64,000 bases of DNA, from assembly GCF_006438915.1 (NCBI RefSeq), contig NZ_RCZE01000004.1, positions 124,001-188,000 on the forward strand. Direction: 5' to 3'. Of this stretch, positions 20,967 to 30,204 are shown one piece after another. A program made the position numbers and the translations under genes. This DNA comes from Pseudomonas arsenicoxydans (GTDB taxonomy: Bacteria > Pseudomonadota > Gammaproteobacteria > Pseudomonadales > Pseudomonadaceae). How positions within the stretch are numbered: the first letter of the stretch is position 1; each line of letters opens with the position of its first letter. The notes below the pieces were generated by a model. That model worked only from the letters and a program-made list of their open reading frames with translations. It was not told where the DNA came from and made no database searches.

Positions 20967-21563
20967 TTATGCAGGTCTGAATGTCAGTGATTCTGGCACA
21001 TCGACGTCCCACAGCACTCCGGGATCATCCACCACCACCTCAACTACCCTGCCTTGCGCAAACAGCGGCTTGGCCCCTCGATCACCCGACAACCCCATCA
21101 ACCCCGGTCCAAAGCTGCGACCAAACCCCACCGGATGCCCAAACTCCCCCTCCAGCACCGGTACACCGATCGCATCATCAGCCACACCCGCCAGCACGCT
21201 CTCAACCGTCGAAGGCAGGATAAACGGCATATCCCCCAGCACAATCAACCAGCCACTGCACTGCGAACACGCCGCCACACCCGCCGCAATGCTGTCGCCC
21301 ATGCCCGTCGTGTCGATCAACACAATCTCGCAGCCATACGCTTGAGCCATACGAATCACCTGCGGGCGATTTTCAGTCGTCACCAGCACGCGTTTACCCA
21401 GAGAAGCCGGCAAGCTCACCAACACCTGCTCGATCACCGAACGAACCGCGCCGTCGCGCCCCACGCAGTCGGCCAACAACTTGTCTTTCTCAGCCCCCGC
21501 CACCTGACGAAAACGACTGCCCTGCCCCGCCGCCAGCACGATGACGCCGATGGGTTCACTCAT
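20967..21563 (-). CDS. MocA-like nucleotidyltransferase (molybdopterin cytidylyltransferase type)
   Basis: A 198-residue NTP-transferase domain protein. The nucleotide-binding motif VLAAGQGSRF lies at residues 9-18 and the metal-binding motif is VLGDMPF. Such proteins attach CMP to molybdopterin for xanthine-oxidase family enzymes. The gene is last in the iorA-iorB-xdhC order and overlaps xdhC by 4 bases, which supports a role in maturing that enzyme (MCD cofactor). It is divergent enough from MobA that CMP is more likely than GMP, but this is inference from context. Confidence 0.82.
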   Translation of the reverse strand: MSEPIGVIVLAAGQGSRFRQVAGAEKDKLLADCVGRDGAVRSVIEQVLVSLPASLGKRVLVTTENRPQVIRMAQAYGCEIVLIDTTGMGDSIAAGVAACSQCSGWLIVLGDMPFILPSTVESVLAGVADDAIGVPVLEGEFGHPVGFGRSFGPGLMGLSGDRGAKPLFAQGRVVEVVVDDPGVLWDVDVPESLTFRPA

Positions 21564-22543
21564 ACCACCTCCTGCAGCGGCTTCTTTTGCTTGAGTTCGA
21601 CGCCGTTCTTGATCGCGACAATCTCCGCCATCAGTGACAAGGCGATTTCCGCCGGGCTATGACTGCCAATGTGCAACCCGATCGGGCCATGCAAACGCTC
21701 GATAGCCTGTGCCGACAAGCCCAGTTCGGCGAGGTTTTCCCGGCGCTTCAGGCTGTTGACCCGGGAACCCAGCGCGCCCACATAAAAGGCCTTGGAGTCC
21801 AAAGCCGTGAGCAGCGCCATGTCATCCAGGCGAGGATCGTGCGTCAGGGCGACGATGGCCGTGCGTTCGTCAGTCTGAATGTTCAGCACCGCCTCATCCG
21901 GCATGCCCGAGACAAAACGGCCGTGCTGCTCTTCCCAACCGTACACAAACTCGGTGCGTGGATCGCAGATCAACACTTCGAAATCCAGCAACCGCGCCAT
22001 CTCGGCGACATAACGGGACAATTGCCCCGCGCCGATCAGCAACAAGCGCCAACGTGGACCATAAATCGCACGCAACGTGTGGCCATCAAAACTCAGTACA
22101 TCGGCCTTGTTCGCTGCCTGTACAACCACCTCACCGGTCGCAATATCAAGCGAACGAGCGACAATTTCATGGGCCTCACAGCGCGCCAGCAATTCGGCGA
22201 GCCAATGCGGATCGCCGACCCGCTCCTCGGTCAGGCGCAACGTACCGCCGCAGGGCAAACCAAACCGCGCAGCCTCCTCGCGAGTGACGCCGTAGGTGAT
22301 CAACTGCACCGGCGGCCCATCCGCCGGGATACGCCCATCGTGCAGCCGGGCAATCAGGTCATCCTCAACACAACCGCCCGACACTGAACCGATCACCACA
22401 CCATCTTCACGCAACGCCAACATGGCGCCAGGCGCCCGAGGTGCGGTGCCCCAGGTCTGGACCACGCTGTACAGCACCACCCGCTGACCGGCGCGGCGCC
22501 ATTCGAGCACGCTGCGCAGGACGTTCAGATCGACGCTGTCCAT
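21560..22543 (-). CDS. XdhC family protein (molybdoenzyme maturation chaperone)
   Basis: A 327-residue protein with an N-terminal XdhC/CoxI domain (VLYSVVQTWGTAPRAPGAML, then GSVSGGCVEDDLI) and a C-terminal Rossmann part (LLIGAGQLSRYVAEMA). XdhC proteins bind molybdenum cofactor, help add the terminal sulfur and insert it into xanthine dehydrogenase-type enzymes. The ATG at 22543 overlaps the stop codon of the large subunit gene in an ATGA; the frame remains open 30 codons further upstream, but that part lies inside the large subunit gene. Confidence 0.88.
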   Translation of the reverse strand: MDSVDLNVLRSVLEWRRAGQRVVLYSVVQTWGTAPRAPGAMLALREDGVVIGSVSGGCVEDDLIARLHDGRIPADGPPVQLITYGVTREEAARFGLPCGGTLRLTEERVGDPHWLAELLARCEAHEIVARSLDIATGEVVVQAANKADVLSFDGHTLRAIYGPRWRLLLIGAGQLSRYVAEMARLLDFEVLICDPRTEFVYGWEEQHGRFVSGMPDEAVLNIQTDERTAIVALTHDPRLDDMALLTALDSKAFYVGALGSRVNSLKRRENLAELGLSAQAIERLHGPIGLHIGSHSPAEIALSLMAEIVAIKNGVELKQKKPLQEVV

Positions 22544-24873
22544 CACGCTTGCGCCTTCTGCCAACCTTGCAGCTGATAGCGAACCGGCAGGTTGCGGATG
22601 CGTTTGCCGGTGGCGGCGAATATCGCGTTGCACAGCGCCGGCGCAATCGGTGGCACGCCTGGCTCACCGACACCGCCCAAGGGCACAACGCCTGGCGGAG
22701 TGACCAGATGCACCGCGACTTCCTTGGGCGCCAGCGACATGCGCGCCACTTCGTACATGTGGAAGTTGTCCTGCTGGACCTTGCCGTCCTTGAAGCTGAT
22801 TTCCCCCAGCACCGCATTGCCCAGGCCCATGACGCAGGCGCCCTCGAACTGCGAGCGGATGCGCTCGGGGTTGATCTGCGGCCCGCAATCCACGGCGATG
22901 TCAGCCTTGTGCACGATCAACGTGCCGTCATCTTTGACTTCGACTTCGATAACCGCCGCCACATAGGTGACGAAACTGTAATGTACCGCCAGCCCCAGGC
23001 CTCGGCCCTTGGGCATTTCACGCCCCCAACCCGCGGCTTTGGCGGCAGTTTCCAGCACCGTGCGCAGGCGGCCGGTATCGATCGGATAGCGCTCGGGGGA
23101 TTCGCCGTAGTTCCACTCTTCACTCAACGTGCGCGGGTCGATCTGACGGTCCGGACCGAGCAACTTGATCTGGTACTTCAGCGGATCTTGACCGGCCTTG
23201 TGCGCCAGCTCATCGACAAAGCTCTGAATCGCAAAGCCATGCGGGATGTTCGACACCGAGCGATACCAGCCGACGCGGGTATGCACCGTCGCCTCCGGGT
23301 TTTCCAGGCGCACATTGGGAATCGCATAAGCCATGTTGGTGAACCCCATGCCCAGCTCAAACGCCGCCTCGTGGTTCATTCCCGGTGCAAACAGCGCGGT
23401 GATGCTGGGCGCCACGGTACGGTGCAGCCAACCGGACGGCAGGCCGTCCTTGTTCAGGCTGGCGTTGAGGTACTCGACCGACACGGTGTGGAAATAGGAA
23501 CAATGGATGTCGTCTTCACGGGTCCATTGCACCCGCACGGCCTTGCCGGGGAACTCTTTGGCAAGGATCGCCGCTTCAGTGATGAAGTCAGGTTTGGATT
23601 TGCGACCAAAACCGCCACCCAGCAAGGTCACGTTGAACGTCACGTTATCGAACGGAACGCCCAGGCGCTCGCCGATTCGTGTACGGGTGACCTGCGGCGC
23701 CTGACTTGGTCCCCAGGCTTCGCAGACGCCGTCCTTGAAGCGTGCAATGGCGACCATCGGTTCCATAGGCGCCTGCGCCAGGTGAGGCAGGTAATAGGAC
23801 GCTTCGAGGGTGCTGTCGGCGCTCTTCATCGCTTCGTCGATGCTGCCGGTATTGCGCACCACTTTGCCGGGTTTGAGGGACGCGGCTTCCAGCTCCTTGC
23901 GATAGGCAATCGAGTCATAACTGGCGTTCGGGCCGTCATCCCATTCGATCTTCAGCGCCTCGCGGCCCTTGATCGCCGCCCAGGTGTTGCTAGCCACCAC
24001 GGCCACACCGCCCAACGGTTGAAATTCGGACGGCAGCGGGCTGCCTTCGATCTGCAGGACCTTGATCACGCCGGGGACTTTCAACGCGGCGCTGGAGTCG
24101 ACGGATTTGACCTTGCCGCCGTACACCGCCGGACGCGCAATGGTGGCGTAGAGCATGCCGTCGAAATGCACGTCAGCCCCATAAATGGCGCGGCCGTTGA
24201 CGATGTCGGCACCGTCGATGGCCTTGGTGCCTTCCTTGCCGATATAGCGAAACTGCGACGGGTCCTTGAGACGAACGCTGTCACGCGCGGGCACCGCCAG
24301 CGCACCGGCTGCGGCGGCTAATGCGCCGTAGCCCAATTCACGACCGGACGGTTTATGGATGACTTTGTGCAGTTGCGCATGGCACTCGGCGACGGGGACT
24401 TTCCACTGCTCGGCAGCGGCCTGCTCCAGCATGGTTCGCGCGGCGGCACCGCAGCGGCGCATCGGCTCGTACCAGTGACGCATGCTGCGCGAACCGTCGG
24501 TGTCCTGGTTGCCGAAACGCACTTCGTCGCCCGGCGCCTGTTGCACCTTCACCATCGCCCAGTCAGCGTCCAGTTCATCGGCCACCACCATCGTCAGGCT
24601 GGTGCGTACACCCTGGCCCATTTCCGAACGGTTGCAGATCACGGTCACCGTGCCATCGGCGGCGATGCTGACGTAAACCTTGGGATCATCAATCGCGCCG
24701 TGTGGCATGCCGTCGGCGCCGAACTTCTTCGATGCTTCTTCGGCAAACACGTCCTGCCAGCCCCAACTGGCCGCCAGCACCAAGGCACTGGTCGCGCCGA
24801 CCCCTTTGAGGAAACCGCGTCGACTCAAGTTACTGAGGTTGCTCAGGGCAAAATCATTCGGTAACTGGCTCAT
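22543..24873 (-). CDS. iorB: Molybdopterin-binding large subunit, isoquinoline 1-oxidoreductase beta type
   Basis: A 776-residue xanthine-oxidase family large subunit. The N-terminus has a twin-arginine motif SRRGFLKG followed by a hydrophobic stretch ending AFAEE-like (DVFAEEASKK), so the enzyme should be folded in the cytoplasm and exported or anchored by Tat. GGGFGRKSK and PLGGVGEPGVPPI are cofactor-binding stretches, the last holding the conserved catalytic glutamate. In IorB-type enzymes electrons come through a separate two-cluster subunit with no FAD subunit, and that is the arrangement here. The substrate (aldehyde or N-heterocycle) is open. Confidence 0.88.
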   Translation of the reverse strand: MSQLPNDFALSNLSNLSRRGFLKGVGATSALVLAASWGWQDVFAEEASKKFGADGMPHGAIDDPKVYVSIAADGTVTVICNRSEMGQGVRTSLTMVVADELDADWAMVKVQQAPGDEVRFGNQDTDGSRSMRHWYEPMRRCGAAARTMLEQAAAEQWKVPVAECHAQLHKVIHKPSGRELGYGALAAAAGALAVPARDSVRLKDPSQFRYIGKEGTKAIDGADIVNGRAIYGADVHFDGMLYATIARPAVYGGKVKSVDSSAALKVPGVIKVLQIEGSPLPSEFQPLGGVAVVASNTWAAIKGREALKIEWDDGPNASYDSIAYRKELEAASLKPGKVVRNTGSIDEAMKSADSTLEASYYLPHLAQAPMEPMVAIARFKDGVCEAWGPSQAPQVTRTRIGERLGVPFDNVTFNVTLLGGGFGRKSKPDFITEAAILAKEFPGKAVRVQWTREDDIHCSYFHTVSVEYLNASLNKDGLPSGWLHRTVAPSITALFAPGMNHEAAFELGMGFTNMAYAIPNVRLENPEATVHTRVGWYRSVSNIPHGFAIQSFVDELAHKAGQDPLKYQIKLLGPDRQIDPRTLSEEWNYGESPERYPIDTGRLRTVLETAAKAAGWGREMPKGRGLGLAVHYSFVTYVAAVIEVEVKDDGTLIVHKADIAVDCGPQINPERIRSQFEGACVMGLGNAVLGEISFKDGKVQQDNFHMYEVARMSLAPKEVAVHLVTPPGVVPLGGVGEPGVPPIAPALCNAIFAATGKRIRNLPVRYQLQGWQKAQA

Positions 24874-25340
24874 GCCTTGGCCTCCTTCAAGTGAGTGGAG
24901 GCCTGACGAATGGCGGTCTTGATGCGGTTGTACGTCCCGCAGCGGCAAATGTTGCCGACCATCGCCTCTTCGATTTGCGCGTCGGTGGGATTCGGGTTGG
25001 TCTTGAGCAGCGCCGTGGCGGACATGATCTGCCCGCCCTGGCAGAAACCGCACTGGGCCACCGCGGTGTCGAGCCACGCTTGCTGAACCACTTGCCCGAC
25101 CGGATCGGCGTGCAGGTTGTCGATGGTGGTGACGTTCTGCCCGACCACCGAGCCAATCGGGGTGATGCAACTGCGCGCCGGCGATCCGTCGATGTGAATC
25201 GTGCACGCGCCGCACAGGCCCATGCCGCAGCCGAATTTGGTGCCGTTGTAACCGGCCACATCGCGAATGGCCCAGAGCAGCGGCATGTCCTCGGTGACAT
25301 CCAGTTGATGATCTTGACCGTTGAGTTTCAGGGTAATCAT
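24870..25340 (-). CDS. iorA: 2Fe-2S subunit, isoquinoline 1-oxidoreductase alpha type
   Basis: A 156-residue protein starting MITLKLNGQDHQLDV. The plant-type cluster motif is CGMGLCGACTIHIDG, with the fourth cysteine in SCITP; the second cluster motif is CGFCQGGQI with GNICRCGTYNRI. It passes electrons from the molybdenum site to an unknown acceptor. It overlaps iorB by 4 bases (ATGA) and heads the operon. The start at 25340 gives the usual length; the open frame upstream has no support. No clear promoter was recognised in the 180 bases upstream. Confidence 0.92.
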   Translation of the reverse strand: MITLKLNGQDHQLDVTEDMPLLWAIRDVAGYNGTKFGCGMGLCGACTIHIDGSPARSCITPIGSVVGQNVTTIDNLHADPVGQVVQQAWLDTAVAQCGFCQGGQIMSATALLKTNPNPTDAQIEEAMVGNICRCGTYNRIKTAIRQASTHLKEAKA

Positions 25341-25521
25341 GGGCACGCCCGCATAGGTGTATCGGTTATGGGGTCGAGCAATCTGCCGTGAAATCTTGGT
25401 TCGTGACACGCAGATCAACTCAGGCTAAAGAGGCTCTCTTGTGCGATGGGAATGTCTGCACCGGGCCTTTGATGGAGCAAATGCTTGCATCGTTAGGTGG
25501 CTAAGTTAACCCAGCATTAAC

Positions 25522-25557
25522 AAAAAAGCCCTGCACAGTGGAAGTGTGCAGGGCTTT
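25522..25557 (-). terminator. Intrinsic terminator of the murB operon
   Basis: On the minus strand AAAGCCCTGCAC, an 8-base loop, GTGCAGGGCTTTTTT, 25 bases downstream of the murB stop. It closes the exbB-to-murB unit. Confidence 0.9.
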
Positions 25558-25581
25558 GAGATCAGTCCTGAAAGCTTAGCT

Positions 25582-26601
25582 TCAATACTGATTGGGCTCC
25601 ATTTCCAGATCGACGTGGAATCGTTCTGAAATGTCTTTCTGGATTCGCTGAGCCAGGCTGAGCAATTGCAGTCCCGTGGCACTGCCATAGTTGACCAGCA
25701 CCAGCGCCTGTAACTTATGCACGCCTGCATCCGCGTCACGGAAACCTTTCCACCCTGCTCGCTCGATCAACCAGCCCGCCGCCAGTTTCATTTGCCCATC
25801 GGGTTGCGCATACGCCACCAGATCCGGGTATTCGCCCTTGAGCCGGGCGACCAGCGCCGCCGGCACCAACGGATTTTTGAAGAAGCTGCCGGCATTGCCC
25901 AACACGGCCGGGTCCGGGAGCTTTTCATTGCGGATACTGCAAATCGCCTGGCTGACATCCGTGGCCGTCGGCTGCTCGATGCCTTGCTCGGTCAGGCGCT
26001 GGCGCACCGGGCCGTATTCCAGGTGCAGGTGCGCGGCGCGGTCGAGGGTGAAACGAACGCGCAAGATCAACCAGCGACCCGGCTCCTGCTTGAACAGGCT
26101 GTCGCGGTAAGCAAAGTTGCACTCAGCCAAGGTGAAGTCCCGCAGCTCGCCGGTCTGGCGATCCAGCGCGGTCAGGCCGGCGAACACGTCTTTGATCTCG
26201 ACCCCGTACGCACCGATGTTCTGCATCGGCGCCGCACCGACGGTGCCGGGGATCAGGCTGAGGTTTTCCAGGCCCGACAAACCCTGCGCCAAGGTATGTT
26301 GCACGAACGGATGCCACGGCTCGCCGGCCTCGGCTTCGATCACGACTTTGCTGCCATCATCACTGAGGATGCGAATCCCGCGCGTGGCCATGCGCAGCAC
26401 CAGCGACTGGATGTCGGAGGTCAGCAGCAGATTGCTGCCGCCGCCAATCACCAGCAACGGAACGTCATGCTGTGCGGCGTAGGCCAAGGCCTCACGCACG
26501 TCGGCATCGCTATGGGCCTCGGCGAACAGGCGAGCCTGGACGTCGACACCAAAGCTGTTGAACGGCCTGAGCGATACCTGTGATTGAACCTGCAAACTCA
26601 T
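25582..26601 (-). CDS. murB: UDP-N-acetylenolpyruvoylglucosamine reductase
   Basis: A 339-residue FAD enzyme, type I MurB (E. coli length), that reduces the enolpyruvyl group to give UDP-MurNAc. IGGGSNLLLT and SLIPGTVGAAPMQNIGAYGVE bind FAD; the proton-donor serine is in LGNAGSFFKNP; the last catalytic glutamate is in HVDLEMEPNQY-type C-terminus (E in LEMEP). Its start overlaps the end of ptpA by 4 bases. Confidence 0.95.
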   Translation of the reverse strand: MSLQVQSQVSLRPFNSFGVDVQARLFAEAHSDADVREALAYAAQHDVPLLVIGGGSNLLLTSDIQSLVLRMATRGIRILSDDGSKVVIEAEAGEPWHPFVQHTLAQGLSGLENLSLIPGTVGAAPMQNIGAYGVEIKDVFAGLTALDRQTGELRDFTLAECNFAYRDSLFKQEPGRWLILRVRFTLDRAAHLHLEYGPVRQRLTEQGIEQPTATDVSQAICSIRNEKLPDPAVLGNAGSFFKNPLVPAALVARLKGEYPDLVAYAQPDGQMKLAAGWLIERAGWKGFRDADAGVHKLQALVLVNYGSATGLQLLSLAQRIQKDISERFHVDLEMEPNQY

Positions 26602-27062
26602 AACCGTCCCTTCAATTCGATCACCAGCAAGTCACTGGCGCGCTCGATCAGGTCCAGCACCTGCTCGAAGCCCTGGTCGCCGTCGCAGTACGGGTCCGGC
26701 ACTTCATCGAGTTCCGACTGGTAGCGACGCAGGAACAGGTCCAGCTCGGCCTTGCCCTTGACCGGTTGCAAGGCCTTGAGGTCACGCAGGTTGCTGTTGT
26801 CCATCGCCAGGATCAGGTCGTAGGTGGCGAAATCGGCGCGGGTGACTTGCTGGGCGCGCTGGGCGGACAGGTCGTAGCCGCGCAGGTTGGCCGCGGCCTG
26901 GCTGCGTTTATCCGGCGCCTTGCCGACATGCCAGTCACCGATGCCGGCGGAGGCGACTTCAATCTGGTCGGCCAGCCCCGCTTCGCGCAGTTTGTGCCGC
27001 AGCACACCTTCGGCCGTTGGGGAACGGCAGATATTGCCCAGGCACACGAACAGAACGCGCAT
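26598..27062 (-). CDS. ptpA: Low-molecular-weight protein-tyrosine phosphatase
   Basis: A 154-residue phosphatase with the active site CLGNICRS at residues 7-14 (nucleophile C7, R13) and the general acid aspartate in DPYCDG. It removes phosphate from tyrosine residues; in bacteria targets are often polysaccharide kinases. It overlaps murB by 4 bases and kdsB by 1 base. PA2978 has the same place. Confidence 0.93.
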   Translation of the reverse strand: MRVLFVCLGNICRSPTAEGVLRHKLREAGLADQIEVASAGIGDWHVGKAPDKRSQAAANLRGYDLSAQRAQQVTRADFATYDLILAMDNSNLRDLKALQPVKGKAELDLFLRRYQSELDEVPDPYCDGDQGFEQVLDLIERASDLLVIELKGRL

Positions 27063-27826
27063 CAGGCCTCCAGCAGGCGACGAACGCGCTCAAGGTCTTC
27101 AACGGTGTCGACCCCGGTTGGCGGTGCGATCAACGCGTCGGCGACGTGAATCCGCACGCCGTGCCACAGGGCACGCAGTTGTTCCAGGGATTCGGTGTTT
27201 TCCAGCCAGCACGGGCCCCAGCTGACGAAGTCATGCAGGAAACCGGCACGGTAGGCATAAATGCCGATGTGGCGACGATACGGCACGCCTTCCGGCAACT
27301 GTTCGCGGCTTTTGGCGAACGCGTCCCGGGCCCACGGCAAGGTCGAGCGACTGAAGGTCAGCGCCAGACCATTAAGGTCGCTGACGACCTTGACCACGTT
27401 GGGGTTGAACAGGGTTTCCACGTCTTCGATCGGCTCGGCCAGGGTGGCCATGCGCGCTTCGGTGTGGGCCGCCAGGTTAGCCGCGACCTGATCGATCACG
27501 CTCGGCGGGATCAGCGGCTCGTCACCCTGGACGTTGACCACAATGGCGTCGGGCGCCAGACCCAGCTTCGCGGCGACTTCGGCCAGTCGGTCGGTGCCGG
27601 AATTGTGGTCTTCGCGGGTCAGCACCACTTCAGCGCCGAAGCCGTTGCAGGCCTCGACAATGCGCGCATCGTCAGTGGCAACCACCACGCGCTGGGCGCT
27701 GCTTTTGCTCGCCTGTTCCCAGACATGCTGGATCATCGGCTTGCCCGCGATCAGCAGCAGCGGTTTGCCCGGCAAACGGGTCGAGGCATAGCGCGATGGA
27801 ATGACAACGGTAAAGGCTGTGGTCAT
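27062..27826 (-). CDS. kdsB: CMP-KDO synthetase
   Basis: A 254-residue enzyme that activates Kdo with CTP for lipopolysaccharide core synthesis. [16 protein letters not shown] binds the nucleotide, and [12 protein letters not shown] holds the metal-binding aspartate. [12 protein letters not shown] matches the family's sugar-binding segment. It overlaps ptpA by 1 base (TGATG) and trm112 by 4 bases. Confidence 0.95.
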   Translation of the reverse strand: MTTAFTVVIPSRYASTRLPGKPLLLIAGKPMIQHVWEQASKSSAQRVVVATDDARIVEACNGFGAEVVLTREDHNSGTDRLAEVAAKLGLAPDAIVVNVQGDEPLIPPSVIDQVAANLAAHTEARMATLAEPIEDVETLFNPNVVKVVSDLNGLALTFSRSTLPWARDAFAKSREQLPEGVPYRRHIGIYAYRAGFLHDFVSWGPCWLENTESLEQLRALWHGVRIHVADALIAPPTGVDTVEDLERVRRLLEA

Positions 27827-28008
27827 TTATCCAGACGCTCGTCGGTGGTCAGGGTGCGCGCTTCGGTTTCGAGCATCACCGGGATGCCGTCGCGAATCGG
27901 GTACGCGAGGCCGGCGCCCTTGCTGATCAGCTCGGTCTTGTCGGCGCTGAGCTTGAGTGGGCCTTTGCAGACCGGGCAAGCGAGGATGTCGAGCAATTTG
28001 GTGTCCAT
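27823..28008 (-). CDS. Trm112 family zinc-binding protein (YcaR)
   Basis: A 61-residue protein starting [18 protein letters not shown]. Only one CxxC pair is present, as in the bacterial YcaR group between lpxK and kdsB. Its role in bacteria is not settled; eukaryotic Trm112 activates methyltransferases. The ATG at 28008 is preceded at a good distance by AGGGA; an ATG two codons earlier lies too close to it. Confidence 0.9.
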   Translation of the reverse strand: MDTKLLDILACPVCKGPLKLSADKTELISKGAGLAYPIRDGIPVMLETEARTLTTDERLDK

Positions 28009-28032
28009 GAGCATTCCCTGGATAAAACGGAG

Positions 28033-29043
28033 TTAAGGCAAAAGACGAGCCGGCAACAGGCGCATCAGCTGCGTATCGAACCAGGCCACGAAGGCCGGCG
28101 ATGGCACAGCATCGACCGCCAGGTACCACCAATCGGCGGCGGCGAAGGCACGGCACTTCACCGCGTCCTTTTCAGTCATCACCAACGGCAATGACGGTGT
28201 GAAATTCAAGGCCTGCACGCTGTATTCGGCGTGGTCGGCAAACGCATGCGGAACAGGTTTGCAGTGTAGCGTTTCAAGGGTGGTGAAGAAACGCTGCGGA
28301 TTGCCGATCCCGGCCACGGCGTGCACCGCCTGACCTGCGGGAAAGTGGTCGAGGGGACGCCGTTCACCGCTCAGCAAATTGATCAGGGCGGTCGGTTGCA
28401 GCTGGAACGCGAACCCGCCGTCGCGATCCTGCGCGGCGCCGTTGTAGAGCACCGCATCGACGCTTTGCAAGCGTTCGACTGGCTCGCGCAACGGTCCGGC
28501 CGGCAGGCAACGCTGATTACCCAGGCCTCGGGCGGCGTCGATCAACACCAATTCGAGGTCGCGGGCCAGGCGGTAATGCTGCATACCGTCATCGGAGAGG
28601 ATCAGGTCCAGCGGCTCGCTCGCCAACAGCGCTTTCACCGCGCTGCTGCGGTCCGGGTCGATCATCAACGGCACGCCGGTGCGCTGGACGATCAACAGGG
28701 GCTCGTCGCCCGCCACGTCGGCGCTTTGGTCGGCTTCGACCCGCCACGGCAGCTGAGGTGGCTTGGCGCCGTAACCACGACTGACCACGCCCACCCGCAA
28801 GCCGCTGCGCTGGCAATGCTGGATCATCCACAGAATCAGTGGCGTTTTGCCGGTACCGCCCACGGTGATATTGCCGACCACGATCAACGGCACGGGCGGT
28901 TGATAGATCTCGCCCTCACCCGCCAGGAATCGCTTGCGCTTGTTCATGACCACCCGCCGATACAGCCACTCCAGTGGCTGCAACAGCTTCAGGGCCGGAT
29001 GACCTTCGTACCACGCGGCGAGCAAGCGATCGGACATGGCCAT
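28033..29043 (-). CDS. lpxK: Tetraacyldisaccharide 4'-kinase
   Basis: A 336-residue inner-membrane kinase that phosphorylates the 4' position of the lipid A precursor. The Walker A motif [14 protein letters not shown] lies at residues 56-69, and [16 protein letters not shown] holds the catalytic aspartates. The start overlaps the exbD stop by one base (TGATG); an ATG two codons in is equally possible. exbB-exbD-lpxK recalls the msbA-lpxK pairing of enterics but with ExbBD instead of MsbA. Confidence 0.93.
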   Translation of the reverse strand: MAMSDRLLAAWYEGHPALKLLQPLEWLYRRVVMNKRKRFLAGEGEIYQPPVPLIVVGNITVGGTGKTPLILWMIQHCQRSGLRVGVVSRGYGAKPPQLPWRVEADQSADVAGDEPLLIVQRTGVPLMIDPDRSSAVKALLASEPLDLILSDDGMQHYRLARDLELVLIDAARGLGNQRCLPAGPLREPVERLQSVDAVLYNGAAQDRDGGFAFQLQPTALINLLSGERRPLDHFPAGQAVHAVAGIGNPQRFFTTLETLHCKPVPHAFADHAEYSVQALNFTPSLPLVMTEKDAVKCRAFAAADWWYLAVDAVPSPAFVAWFDTQLMRLLPARLLP

Positions 29044-29471
29044 CAGGGCGCGGGCGCCGCCTCGACAGTGGTCATGCGCAAGTGGCTGAAACCGAGCTTG
29101 CCGGCGGCGTCCATGGCGGTAATGACCGACTGATGCTGAGTCTTGCCGTCAGCGCTGATGGACAGCGGCAGGTTGGTGTCGCCGTTGGATTCTTTTTGCA
29201 GCGCGTCCATCACGGTCGCCAGGTCGCTCTTGGGCAGGACCCGATTGTTCACCGAGAACACGCCTTCAGCGTTGATCGTAATGTCCAGTTGCTTGGCCTG
29301 CTTATCTTCAGACGGCGCGCCGCTGACCGCTTCCGGCAGTTCGACGCGCAACTGGGTTTCTCGGGTAAAGGTGGTGGTCACAACGAAAAACAGCAGCAGG
29401 ACAAACACCACGTCGATCAGCGACACGAGATTGATGTCCACGTTCTCCCGTTGCTTGCGGCGGAATTTCAC
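29043..29471 (-). CDS. exbD: Biopolymer transporter ExbD
   Basis: A 142-residue protein with one membrane helix (about residues 13-33) that contains the proton-carrying aspartate D20 in [15 protein letters not shown], and a periplasmic domain. Together with the ExbB/TolQ-like protein encoded just upstream it forms a proton-driven motor. There is no tonB or tolA gene beside it; instead it is locked between exbB and lpxK by 4- and 1-base overlaps, so the partner for energy transfer is open. Confidence 0.92.
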   Translation of the reverse strand: MKFRRKQRENVDINLVSLIDVVFVLLLFFVVTTTFTRETQLRVELPEAVSGAPSEDKQAKQLDITINAEGVFSVNNRVLPKSDLATVMDALQKESNGDTNLPLSISADGKTQHQSVITAMDAAGKLGFSHLRMTTVEAAPAP

Positions 29472-30106
29472 GCTTTTTTGCCCTCGGACAGGTCCACGTC
29501 ACGATCGCCCTGCACCACTTCAACCAGCTTGATCGCTTCCTGCTCCATCCCCACCACCAGCTCATCGATACGCCGTTGCAGGAACCGGTGGAAGAAGACC
29601 GCCGGGATACCCACGATCAGGCCCGACGCCGTGGTGATCAGGGCTTTGGAAATACCACCGGCCAGCACGGCGGCGTTGGTGGTCATGCCCGTGCCCATGA
29701 ACGAACTGAAGATATCGATCATGCCCAGCACCGTGCCGAGCAACCCGAGCAACGGGGCCATCGCGGCAATGGTACCCAGGGCGCTGATGTAGCGCTCCAG
29801 TTCATGGATGACCCGAGAGGCGGCCTCTTCAATGCACTCTTTCATGATCTCGCGACCATGTTTGGAGTTGGCCAGGCCCGCCGCGAGGATCTCGCCCAAC
29901 GGAGAGTTGGCGCGCAGTTCCTTGAGTTTTTCTTTATTGAGCTGTTTGTCCTTGATCCAGACCCAGACCTGGCCGAGCAAGTGCTCGGGCGTCACGCGGC
30001 TGGCACGCAGGGTCCACAGACGCTCGGCGACGATTGCCATGGCCGCGATGGAACTCAGAATGATCGGCAGCATCATCCAGCCGCCGGATTTGACCAATTC
30101 CCACAC
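29468..30106 (-). CDS. exbB: MotA/TolQ/ExbB proton channel family protein
   Basis: A 212-residue membrane protein starting (GTG) VWELVKSGGWMMLPIILSS, with GAGGGG upstream; a second GTG ten codons earlier has no RBS. Three membrane helices are visible: near the N-terminus, at AALGT-type PLLGLLGTVLGMIDIF and at the following ALITTASGLIVGIPAVFF. GLLGTVLGMI and TTASGLIVGIPA are the family motifs that line the proton path. It pairs with exbD, which overlaps by 4 bases. PA2983 is the likely orthologue. Confidence 0.91.
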   Translation of the reverse strand: MWELVKSGGWMMLPIILSSIAAMAIVAERLWTLRASRVTPEHLLGQVWVWIKDKQLNKEKLKELRANSPLGEILAAGLANSKHGREIMKECIEEAASRVIHELERYISALGTIAAMAPLLGLLGTVLGMIDIFSSFMGTGMTTNAAVLAGGISKALITTASGLIVGIPAVFFHRFLQRRIDELVVGMEQEAIKLVEVVQGDRDVDLSEGKKA

Positions 30107-30204
30107 AGTGACAGTCCCCTCGAAAAAGTGCGCCACTCTAACATAGGGGGTCGGCGCACCGAAGACCGTGATGTCGCATCCGGTCGGGCTTTGATAACTC
30201 TCGG

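Noticed and set aside
22441..24321. A 626-codon open frame on the plus strand across iorB and xdhC
   Set aside because: Antisense shadow with Arg/His-rich composition typical of reversed GC-rich codons; it crosses the boundary of two real genes.
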